From Cellvibrio sp. UBA7661 (GTDB lineage: Bacteria; Pseudomonadota; Gammaproteobacteria; Pseudomonadales; Cellvibrionaceae), in the NCBI GenBank assembly GCA_002483365.1, contig DLHT01000018.1, positions 1 to 64,000 on the forward strand: a DNA stretch of 64,000 bases, read 5' to 3'. Both the position numbers and the translations under genes were made by a program. The stretch's first letter is position 1. The number at the start of each line of letters is the position of its first letter. The notes below the pieces were generated by a model. The model was not told the origin of the DNA. It searched no databases and saw only the letters and a program-made list of their open reading frames with translations. Positions 33,404-41,344 of the stretch are shown here, one piece after another.

Positions 33404-35431
33404 ATGGCTTTAGTAATTAACACAAACGTCGCCTCTCTGAATGCACAACGTCAGTTGATGAGCTCAGGCAACGCGCTTGACCGCTCCACCGAGCGTTTGT
33501 CTTCCGGTATGCGTATTAACTCTGCAAAAGACGACGCTGCCGGTTTGGCGATCGCCAACCGTATGACCTCACAGGTTCGCGGTCTTGACCAAGCAATCCG
33601 TAACGCTAACGACGGTGTATCTCTGATTCAAACCGCTGAAGGTGCGCTGTCAGAATCTACCAACATCCTGCAACGTATGCGTGAACTGTCAGTACAGTCC
33701 GCAAACGGTATCTACAACGCCAGCGACCGCGCCACTCTGAACGCCGAGGTAAAACAACTTGTCTCTGAATTGGATCGTATCGCCAAAACCACCGCGTTTA
33801 ACGGCCAAAATCTGTTAGATGGCAAGTTAGGTAAAGTGGAGTTGCAAGTAGGTTCTGCGGCTAACCAAACCGTAACATTAAAAGTTCCAGCGATGGATGC
33901 CAAAACTCTGGGTATGGGTTCTACCAGCGTGGATTTGATGGGCGGTTCTACTACCGCAATTGCAGATACTCTGGATTTGGCAGAAAACGACGTGATGATC
34001 AATGGCCAGTCAATCATTGCCGCTGGTGAAAGTTGGATTGGTGGTACCGATGACCTTGATGAGTTGATTGATAAAATCAATACCAACGTTAATGGTGTTA
34101 CTGCTTCTACTTTAGCTGTTGCTGAGGCAACCAGTGTAGGTACTGGTATTTTGGAAGATGCCCAACAAATGGAAGTAGCTGTTACCAAGCTGGATGGCAG
34201 TATAACTACAGTTATTGTACGTGATACCAAAAACCTGAATGATTTGGTAGATAAGCTCAATTCTGAGGGTAATGGTTTAATCAGTGCTTCGTTGAATGAC
34301 GAGGGTAAATTAACCATAAGCGCTGAAAATGCAACTCAAATCGCTGTGACTGACGGCGCCAGTGCAGGCGGTACCGGTATTACAACTGCGGGCACTGCGA
34401 AACTGGTATTGACTGCGGACAATGATGATCCAATTACTATCACTCGCGGCTCAACCGGTACCCTTGAAGATTTGGCTGCATTAGGTTTCCGCGAAAACAA
34501 CAAAGCCGGTACAGTGGAAGGTGGTGGTATGTCAGATCCTACCACTGAGTGGGGTGCAGGCGATTTAAAAATCAATGGTGTAGTCATTGATAACGATGAG
34601 ACTGATAGTTTGCAGGGAAAAGTTGATGCGATAAATCGTTCATCGGTTGAGACTGGCGTGCAGGCAAGTGCGTTTACAAGTGCTGCATTAGACTTCGATG
34701 GCGTTGATTTGTCTGCCTTAGCAGGTACCTTCGAACTTAATGGTGTTAGTGTTGCTGCTGCCACAAGCTTGACGGGCATTGTGGATGCGTTTAATGCCGT
34801 GTCAGATTCAACCGGTATTACAGCTACTTTGTCGGGTACACGGGTAATTATTGAGGGTAATGTAGCCTCAATGACGTTTGCTGACGGTGGTGGTGGTGTT
34901 GTGGCTGCGTTAGGCGCATCTAATCTTGAATATATTGAAGATGGTGCCTTTGTTTCGGGTGCGGTGGGCGCAGCTACTGTTGATGGTGGTATTAAGTTGA
35001 CCAGTGTTAGCGGCAACCCTATCCAAATTGATTTTGCAGCCGATTTAAGTGATGGAGATCGTGATGCAAACTATGGCTTCTTGGAGAGTAACGCTGCTGG
35101 TACAGCTAGCTTCGGCGCAGCAATCTCATCAATCAGCATCGACACCGCTGCAAACGCTCAAAAAGCAATTAAGGTAATCGACAACGCATTGACCACCATC
35201 AGTGATGTGCGTTCAGAGTTGGGTGCGATCAACAACCGTTTGGACTTCACCATCTCCAACCTGGCGAACATTTCAGAGAAGACTTCATCAGCGCGTTCAC
35301 GTATCACTGATGCTGACTTCGCAGCGGAAACTGCAAACCTGAGCCGTTCACAAGTGTTGCAACAAGCGGCCTCGGCGATGTTGGCTCAGTCTAATGCTCG
35401 TCCACAACAAGTACTGTCTCTCTTGAGATAA
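33404..35431 (+). CDS. fliC: Flagellin, copy 1 (large)
   Basis: A 675-residue flagellin. The D0/D1 ends are classic: MALVINTNVASLNAQRQLMS, LSSGMRINSAKDDAAGLAIA, and the C-terminal RSRITDADFAAETANLSRSQ with VLQQAASAMLAQSNARPQQV. The central domain (about 170-580) is long and holds several flagellin hook IN-type motifs, for example INGVVIDNDETDSLQGKVDA and GTFELNGVSVAA. Such outer domains are surface exposed and may carry glycans. AGGAG precedes the ATG. A FliA promoter lies upstream and an attenuator-like hairpin lies between it and flaG. Confidence 0.96.
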   Translation: MALVINTNVASLNAQRQLMSSGNALDRSTERLSSGMRINSAKDDAAGLAIANRMTSQVRGLDQAIRNANDGVSLIQTAEGALSESTNILQRMRELSVQSANGIYNASDRATLNAEVKQLVSELDRIAKTTAFNGQNLLDGKLGKVELQVGSAANQTVTLKVPAMDAKTLGMGSTSVDLMGGSTTAIADTLDLAENDVMINGQSIIAAGESWIGGTDDLDELIDKINTNVNGVTASTLAVAEATSVGTGILEDAQQMEVAVTKLDGSITTVIVRDTKNLNDLVDKLNSEGNGLISASLNDEGKLTISAENATQIAVTDGASAGGTGITTAGTAKLVLTADNDDPITITRGSTGTLEDLAALGFRENNKAGTVEGGGMSDPTTEWGAGDLKINGVVIDNDETDSLQGKVDAINRSSVETGVQASAFTSAALDFDGVDLSALAGTFELNGVSVAAATSLTGIVDAFNAVSDSTGITATLSGTRVIIEGNVASMTFADGGGGVVAALGASNLEYIEDGAFVSGAVGAATVDGGIKLTSVSGNPIQIDFAADLSDGDRDANYGFLESNAAGTASFGAAISSISIDTAANAQKAIKVIDNALTTISDVRSELGAINNRLDFTISNLANISEKTSSARSRITDADFAAETANLSRSQVLQQAASAMLAQSNARPQQVLSLLR

Positions 35432-35440
35432 TACAGGCTA

Positions 35441-35483
35441 CTTCCGGGCTAGCTAATCCCAGCTAACCCGGAAGAACATTTTT
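35441..35483 (+). terminator. Terminator-like hairpin between flagellin 1 and flaG
   Basis: CTTCCGGG-C-TAGCT pairs with AGCTA-CCCGGAAG across a six-base loop, followed by AACATTTTT. The T run is displaced, so it may stop most flagellin transcripts while allowing some flaG expression, or protect the flagellin mRNA 3' end. Confidence 0.65.
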
Positions 35484-35498
35484 AGTGAGGAACAGATT

Positions 35499-35885
35499 AT
35501 GAATGACATCACTAAAGTTGCTTCGAATCCGGTACAAGCGAAAGCTTCGCCGGTTTCGTCGTTGCCTGGCGCAAGAGGTCAAAAAACCGGCAATGATTTG
35601 CCGCCTGCCGCAGAAGCGGCAAGATCTTTACCTAAAGATCCTGTCAATTCTCAGGCGGTGCAAGAGCGTGTTCAGGCAGCCGTGGCTCAAATGAATGAGT
35701 ATATTCAGTCAACCCAGCGCGATTTAAACTTCTCATATGATCCTGATTCAGGTGAGACAGTTGTGAAAGTTTTGGATCGCACAACGCAAGAAGTTATTCG
35801 TCAAATCCCTGATGAAATTTTCTTGCGGCTGGCGCAAAGCCACACCCCGGATGAGCCTGGTCAATTATTCAGTGCACAGGCATAA
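35499..35885 (+). CDS. flaG: FlaG family protein
   Basis: The 128-residue protein has a disordered N-terminal half (about 1-60, Pro/Ala rich) and the conserved FlaG C-terminal domain: LNFSYDPDSGETVVKVLDRT followed by TQEVIRQIPDEIFLRLA. FlaG proteins influence filament length and are normally encoded between flagellin and fliD, as here. It starts 67 bp after flagellin 1 and probably shares its promoter. TGAGGA precedes the ATG. A strong terminator follows. Confidence 0.9.
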   Translation: MNDITKVASNPVQAKASPVSSLPGARGQKTGNDLPPAAEAARSLPKDPVNSQAVQERVQAAVAQMNEYIQSTQRDLNFSYDPDSGETVVKVLDRTTQEVIRQIPDEIFLRLAQSHTPDEPGQLFSAQA

Positions 35886-35949
35886 AACCCTTTTAAAACA
35901 ATAGGTTGTAACGGTTTTAAAAGAGCGGTTTGGCGAGTGTTTTAAAACG

Positions 35950-35981
35950 AATAGGGCAGCGAAAGCTGCCCTATTTTTTTT
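35950..35981 (+). terminator. Intrinsic terminator after flaG
   Basis: AATAGGGCAGC and GCTGCCCTATT pair around a GAAA loop and run into eight T residues. It begins about 65 bp after the flaG stop. The rest of the 445-bp gap to the second flagellin gene is AT-rich, has no gene, and contains the sigma-54-like site described next. Confidence 0.93.
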
Positions 35982-36116
35982 GTTTAAAAAATGTAAAACC
36001 GATTTGGTTTTTTATTTTTTTAAATTAAAAGCAGAGAAAATTTTCAGCAAATTTGCGTTTCCAATAACTGTCAATTGTGTTTTTGATAAGCGTACTTTTT
36101 CTCCTTAAAAATGTTT

Positions 36117-36132
36117 TGGCATGGTCTGTGCA
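36117..36132 (+). promoter_or_regulatory. Sigma-54-like promoter of the second flagellin gene
   Basis: TGGCAT-GGTCT-GTGCA keeps the invariant GG and GC exactly 10 bases apart, with two departures from consensus (T for C at the end of the -24 box, G for T at the start of the -12 box). It lies about 200 bp before the ATG at 36331. No FliA match was found in the gap. Confidence 0.5.
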
Positions 36133-36330
36133 AAATCGGCTTTAGGCGACCGTATAGAAATCCTGTTTAGTGCAACCCCCGTTAATCAGTGGGTAGCAAA
36201 TTTCTTAAAAGTCTTGCCACGAAGTTCTGACAGTCCATGCAAGTCGATTAACCGATGGCTTTGAACTTCATTAGTCGGCTTGTCACAGCAATAGAAACTG
36301 TGAACAGGAACAATCATTAGGAGATTTATT

Positions 36331-38370
36331 ATGCCTCTAGTCATTAACACCAATGTCGCTTCCTTGAATTCACAGCGTCAATTGATGAGCTCAGGAAATG
36401 CGCTCGATCGGGCAAGCGAACGCTTGTCCTCTGGCCAACGTATTAACTCTGCGAAAGACGATGCTGCGGGTCTGGCTATTTCCAACCGCATGACATCGCA
36501 AATCCGCGGTCTTGACCAAGCAATCCGCAATGCGAACGATGGTGTATCACTGATACAAACTGCGGAAGGTGCCTTGCAGGAATCGACCAATATTTTGCAG
36601 CGTATGCGCGAACTGTCCATTCAGTCTGCGAACGGAATTTATTCCGATGCTGACCGCAAAACACTGGATGCGGAAGTACAGCAATTGATTCTGGAATTGG
36701 ATCGTATTGCGACGTCTACATCCTTCAACGGCCAAAAATTATTGGATGGTTCGCTTGGAAAAGTGGATCTACAAGTCGGTTCCGATGCAGGCCAAACCAT
36801 CACCATGAAAATCCCCGCAATGGATGCCAAAACCTTGGGTATGGGCTTTGTGGGTGTGGATATGTTGGGTGGCGAGATTGATTTGGCTGCATTGCAAATC
36901 GACGAAAACGATATTCTCATTAATGGTCAATCTGTTGCTAAATCGCTGGAGAGTTTTGATGGCTCCACCGAAACGATGGATAAATTGATTGAACTGATTA
37001 ATAAAAATGTGTTGGGCATTAATGCTTCTACTTATGCTCAGGCAACGGCGACTGGCGCTGGTACAGGTGTACTGGAAAGTGGCCAAATATTTGAGATTGC
37101 GATTACCAAACTGGATGGCTCACAAACCACTATCCAGGTCACCAATACGCAAAACCTGGATGAGTTGGTAGATAAAATTAACACTGAAAGTGGTGGCTTG
37201 TTGAGTGCCTCGGTTGGTGAGAACAGTAAGTTGAGTATTGCAGGTATTAATGTCGCAAGCTTTACGGTCACGGACGGAAGCGTGCCGGCCGGCTCTGCTG
37301 GCGGTAACATTGCAGGTACTTATTCTGGCCGCCTGGTGCTTGAATCAGAACATGGTGATCCAATTACTATCACTCGTGGATCGACCGGTGACTTGGCGCA
37401 ACTGGATGCTTTGGGCTTCCGTGAAAATACCAATCCGGGAAATATTGAGGGTATAGGAATTGATACTCCCAATGTGGCCTGGAATGTGGGTGATCTCAGC
37501 ATCAACGGTGTGATCATCTCCAATAAAAATACTGACTCTTTAGCGGGTAAAGTTGCGGCAATTAACGCTGCGCAAGAAGATACCGGCGTTACTGCTGAAG
37601 CATTTGTGTCTGCAACCCTGGATTTTTCTACCACCGATATATCAACCATCACTGGCACGTTTGAGCTGAATGGTGTCGTGATTGATATGGATGCTCCGGC
37701 AGCGGTTACCAGCGTTGCGGACATTGTGGCCAGATTTAATGCCGCTACCGATTCAACCGGTGTTTCAGCGAGCTTGCTAGGTACCCGTGTCGTTCTGGAA
37801 GGTTCTGCTTCATCGCTCACCTTCAGAGATGGTGCCGGTTCAGTAGCAACCGCATTGGGCGGGGCGTTGCTGGCTCATTCAGACTTCAACAACAACCCGG
37901 TGCCTGCCGCTGTTGCTGATGGCGATAGCGTGAATGGTGGTATCAAGCTGAGCAGTGAAAATGGTTCTCCTATTAGCGTGAAGTTGGGTGCTAATGCTGA
38001 TCCTGATACCTTGGGGATTTTGGAATCCAACGTAACTGCCGAGGGAGCATTCGGTACCGCGATCGCCTCTATCAGTATTGATTCGGTCGAAGGTGCACAA
38101 AAAGCGTTGGGCGTTATTGATAACGCGTTGACTACGATCAACGATGCCCGTTCACAGTTGGGTGCGATCAACAACCGTTTGGACTTCACTATGTCCAACC
38201 TGGCAAACGTGTCTGAAAAGACATCGGCCTCGCGTTCGCGCATTGTGGATGCAGACTTTGCAGCAGAAACCGCTGCATTGAGCCGTGCGCAAGTCTTGCA
38301 ACAGGCAGCCCAAGCGATGTTGGCGCAAGCCAATGCGCGCCCTGAGCAGGTATTGCAGTTACTCAGATAA
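36331..38370 (+). CDS. fliC: Flagellin, copy 2 (large)
   Basis: A 679-residue flagellin, paralogue of the one at 33404. D0/D1 ends are nearly the same: MPLVINTNVASLNSQRQLMS, LSSGQRINSAKDDAAGLAIS, and ADFAAETAALSRAQVLQQAA at the end. The central domain has the same architecture, including ITITRGSTGDLAQLDALGFR and GTFELNGVVIDMD, but is more diverged. AGGAG precedes the ATG. Its own terminator and the apparent lack of a FliA site make it a separate transcription unit, perhaps under RpoN. A second, differently controlled flagellin is known from Vibrio and others. Confidence 0.96.
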   Translation: MPLVINTNVASLNSQRQLMSSGNALDRASERLSSGQRINSAKDDAAGLAISNRMTSQIRGLDQAIRNANDGVSLIQTAEGALQESTNILQRMRELSIQSANGIYSDADRKTLDAEVQQLILELDRIATSTSFNGQKLLDGSLGKVDLQVGSDAGQTITMKIPAMDAKTLGMGFVGVDMLGGEIDLAALQIDENDILINGQSVAKSLESFDGSTETMDKLIELINKNVLGINASTYAQATATGAGTGVLESGQIFEIAITKLDGSQTTIQVTNTQNLDELVDKINTESGGLLSASVGENSKLSIAGINVASFTVTDGSVPAGSAGGNIAGTYSGRLVLESEHGDPITITRGSTGDLAQLDALGFRENTNPGNIEGIGIDTPNVAWNVGDLSINGVIISNKNTDSLAGKVAAINAAQEDTGVTAEAFVSATLDFSTTDISTITGTFELNGVVIDMDAPAAVTSVADIVARFNAATDSTGVSASLLGTRVVLEGSASSLTFRDGAGSVATALGGALLAHSDFNNNPVPAAVADGDSVNGGIKLSSENGSPISVKLGANADPDTLGILESNVTAEGAFGTAIASISIDSVEGAQKALGVIDNALTTINDARSQLGAINNRLDFTMSNLANVSEKTSASRSRIVDADFAAETAALSRAQVLQQAAQAMLAQANARPEQVLQLLR

Positions 38371-38414
38371 GTTGGGTTTTCGATACATAGAAAACGACAA
38401 CGCCTTCCGGCACA

Positions 38415-38450
38415 TAAAAAACCGTCGCAACTTGTTGCGACGGTTTTTTT
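38415..38450 (+). terminator. Intrinsic terminator after flagellin 2
   Basis: AAAACCGTCGCAAC and GTTGCGACGGTTTT pair around TT and end in seven T residues. A very strong hairpin, fitting a highly expressed gene. It separates the flagellin from the kinase gene that follows 70 bp later. Confidence 0.95.
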
Positions 38451-38519
38451 ATGGCTTTTTTCAGCCAGTTTCAAGTAGCTCGGCTAGTCTTAAGAAAGTG
38501 AAAAACCGGATTCCATTGC

Positions 38520-41177
38520 ATGATCACAATTAGGCGTATGCCAGCAGCACTGTGGGTGTTGCGTATTCTTTTACTGGCGCTGGTGTATTTCATTGCCGGA
38601 CGTTTGTCGTTGCTTTTAGCCATTCCTCCTGGTTTTGTCACCGGATTGTTTCTCCCCTTGGGCATTGCGTTAGGTGCTGTGCTGATTTGGGGATATTCAA
38701 TGGGAGTTGGGGTTTTCCTTGGCTCTTTGTTACTTAATATTTCTGTCAGCAATGCCCCTGACTTGTCCGGGCCGACTGTTTTACTTGCGGCTGAAATTGC
38801 CAGTGGCAGTGTGCTGGCAAGTCTTGCTGGCCGTGCGCTGATCCGCCGTTTTGTGGGATTCCCTGATAGCTTGACCGATGAGCGGAAAATTTTTGCGTTT
38901 TTTGCGTTCGGAGGACCTGTTGCTACCAGTCTGAGTGCAAGTGTAGGTGTATTGGCATTGTGGGTTAATGATGTCATCCAAACCAAACAAATACTTCACA
39001 GTTGGTGGACATGGTGGGTGGGCGACACCATTGGTGTATTAATCGCTACACCACTGATGTGTGTATTGTTTGCGGAGCCGCAACATTTTTGGCGGGGCAG
39101 GCGCCTTACTGTAGGTGTGCCGCTGGTTGTGAGTAGTTTGATCGTGGTTGCAGTGTTTGTTATGTCGAGTAATAACGAACACAAAAAACTTGCAGATCAA
39201 TTTCAACAACAGGCACGTTTGGTTGATGATACGGTTCAATCCAGCATGTCGGGTGTTGTTTATACATTAGCGACATTGCGCGGATTATTTTCAGCCTCAG
39301 AAGAGGTTACCCGTGAAGAGTTTTCAGCATTTATCAATGATGTGCTTGTCGATAAACAGGGGGTATCTGGATTCTCATGGAACCTGCGAGTGATGCATCG
39401 CGATCGTATTGCGTTTGAAAATAAAATGCGCGCTGAAGGCATGAAAAATTTTTATGTTAATGAGAAAAGTGCAAGTGATGCCTTCATTATTGCGCCTGAA
39501 CAGGAAGAATACGTTGTTATTACTTATATAGAACCATGGACAGAAAATGCGTCTATTTTAGGTTTTAATGTGGCGTCTGATCCCACTCGCGCAATTACCG
39601 TCAACCGTGCACGGGATAGTGGCTCATATGCAATGACACAGCCAGTACAGTTGCTACAAGATGTTCAGCTATCACCCGGTGTGATTGTGTATTTTCCTGT
39701 GTACGACATCATCAAGCGTTTGGATACAGTAGCTGAACGTAGGGAGCATATCCTTGGTTATGCAACGGCGATTGTGCGCATTCATGATTTAATTAATTCG
39801 ACATTGACTCCATTTTCATCGGGTGATTTTCATCTTGATATGGTCGATGTAACAGAGCCTGATAAACCACACATATTTTATCGTGTAGGTGAAGCCCATG
39901 TTCCGCCTTATGCACAGGAGTTTATCTATCGGAAAAACATCGCTCTTGGGGGAAGAATACTGCAGCTGACGATTAGTCCAACAGAAAAATTTTTAAATGA
40001 GCATGTCAGTTTACAATCCTGGTTTGTGTTGGCTGGGGGGTTGTTATTTTGTAGTTTGTTGGGTGGTTTCTTATTGCTGATTAGCGGCAGAACACAGCAC
40101 ATTACCAATTTGGTAGAGCAGCGCACTAAAGAGCTGGCTGCTATTTTAGAGAATGCGGTCGAATCTATTTTAGTGGCGGATGAGCACGGCATTATTCAAA
40201 AGGCAAATCAGGCGGCAGCAAAACTATTTCAATATCCTCTGGAGCAATTTACCAGCTTGCATATTGCGGATCTCATTCCGATGTTAGGCGATGCATTTGC
40301 ATCTACTAATACACAAGCAATAGCAAGCGAATTACGTGAAAGCTTCGGACGTTGTAGCAACGGCAAAGAAGTGGCGATTGAATTGAGTGTTAGTCCTGTA
40401 GACATTCACGATCGTCAATTTTTTACTTTTATCATTCATGATGCGACTGAGCGGCGAAAAGTAGAGCGATTAAAAAGTGAATTTATTTCCACGGTCAGCC
40501 ATGAATTGCGTACACCGCTAACCTCGATTAAGGGCGCTTTAAGTATTGTCACCAGTGGCACCATGGGCGAGTTGCCCAGCAACATAAATAATTTATTGGG
40601 AATTGCGAGTAGTAATGCGGAAAGGTTATCCCGTTTGGTGAACGATATTCTGGATATCGAAAAATTGGAATTCGGTAATGTGCAATTAACCCTCAAGCCA
40701 CACAGGGTGTATCCACTGCTACAACAGTCGATTGAACAAAATTTTGGTTACGGAGCACGCTACGGGGTGAAGTTACAGTTAGATGTACCTTCGGAGTCAG
40801 CTATGACTGCAGTAGCCAATATGGATGCAGATCGGTTCTTGCAAATCATGGCTAATCTGATCTCCAATGCGGTGAAGTTTTCTTTTCTGGACGGTGTCGT
40901 GAAGATTGTTTTGGCCACTGAGGGAGAGAAAATAAGAATCTCTGTTATCGATGAAGGGCAGGGTATGGCTGATGATTTTCGTCAGCATGTTTTCAAAAAA
41001 TTTGCCCAGGCTGATTCGTCAAATACCCGGCGGCGCGATGGTACCGGGTTGGGGTTAAGTATTACCAAGGTTATGATTGAACGAATGGGTGGGAAAATTG
41101 ATTACCGTTCTGCTTTAGGTAAAGGAACCACATTTTTCTTTACTTTGCCTCTGCATGTAGGCGATGTAGGCGAATAG
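38520..41177 (+). CDS. MASE1-CHASE-PAS sensor histidine kinase
   Basis: An 885-residue inner-membrane kinase. The N-terminal 210 residues form a multi-helix MASE1 sensor (YFIAGRLSLLLAIPPGFVTG, WWVGDTIGVLIATPL). After a further helix comes an extracytoplasmic CHASE domain (about 225-500, with FINDVLVDKQGVSGFSWN and TYIEPWTENASILGFNV), another helix (about 505-525), a PAS domain (about 540-645), HisKA with SHELRTPLTSIKG and HATPase with NLISNAVKFS, DEGQGM and TGLGLSITK. All catalytic motifs are intact. No receiver is attached and no response regulator is adjacent. Its position between flagellin and fliD is unusual. Confidence 0.92.
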   Translation: MITIRRMPAALWVLRILLLALVYFIAGRLSLLLAIPPGFVTGLFLPLGIALGAVLIWGYSMGVGVFLGSLLLNISVSNAPDLSGPTVLLAAEIASGSVLASLAGRALIRRFVGFPDSLTDERKIFAFFAFGGPVATSLSASVGVLALWVNDVIQTKQILHSWWTWWVGDTIGVLIATPLMCVLFAEPQHFWRGRRLTVGVPLVVSSLIVVAVFVMSSNNEHKKLADQFQQQARLVDDTVQSSMSGVVYTLATLRGLFSASEEVTREEFSAFINDVLVDKQGVSGFSWNLRVMHRDRIAFENKMRAEGMKNFYVNEKSASDAFIIAPEQEEYVVITYIEPWTENASILGFNVASDPTRAITVNRARDSGSYAMTQPVQLLQDVQLSPGVIVYFPVYDIIKRLDTVAERREHILGYATAIVRIHDLINSTLTPFSSGDFHLDMVDVTEPDKPHIFYRVGEAHVPPYAQEFIYRKNIALGGRILQLTISPTEKFLNEHVSLQSWFVLAGGLLFCSLLGGFLLLISGRTQHITNLVEQRTKELAAILENAVESILVADEHGIIQKANQAAAKLFQYPLEQFTSLHIADLIPMLGDAFASTNTQAIASELRESFGRCSNGKEVAIELSVSPVDIHDRQFFTFIIHDATERRKVERLKSEFISTVSHELRTPLTSIKGALSIVTSGTMGELPSNINNLLGIASSNAERLSRLVNDILDIEKLEFGNVQLTLKPHRVYPLLQQSIEQNFGYGARYGVKLQLDVPSESAMTAVANMDADRFLQIMANLISNAVKFSFLDGVVKIVLATEGEKIRISVIDEGQGMADDFRQHVFKKFAQADSSNTRRRDGTGLGLSITKVMIERMGGKIDYRSALGKGTTFFFTLPLHVGDVGE

Positions 41178-41280
41178 CCTGATTCAGAGAGCCTTGCAGC
41201 ATAAAAGGTACATGAATTGGCGTAGTTTGTGCTCTATTGGATATAAGGGAAATCTTTCCTTAAAAAGCGGCAAAACCGGC

Positions 41281-41307
41281 TAAAGTTTGCCCGTGCGCTG
41301 CCGCTAA
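41281..41307 (+). promoter_or_regulatory. Sigma-28 (FliA) promoter of fliD
   Basis: TAAA at 41281-41284, a 15-base spacer, then GCCGCTAA at 41300-41307, the same -10 as the cheV promoter. The fliD start follows after 37 bp. Confidence 0.87.
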
Positions 41308-41344
41308 CTTATGGCAAGCGGTAATTTTTGGCGTGGAGGTACCT

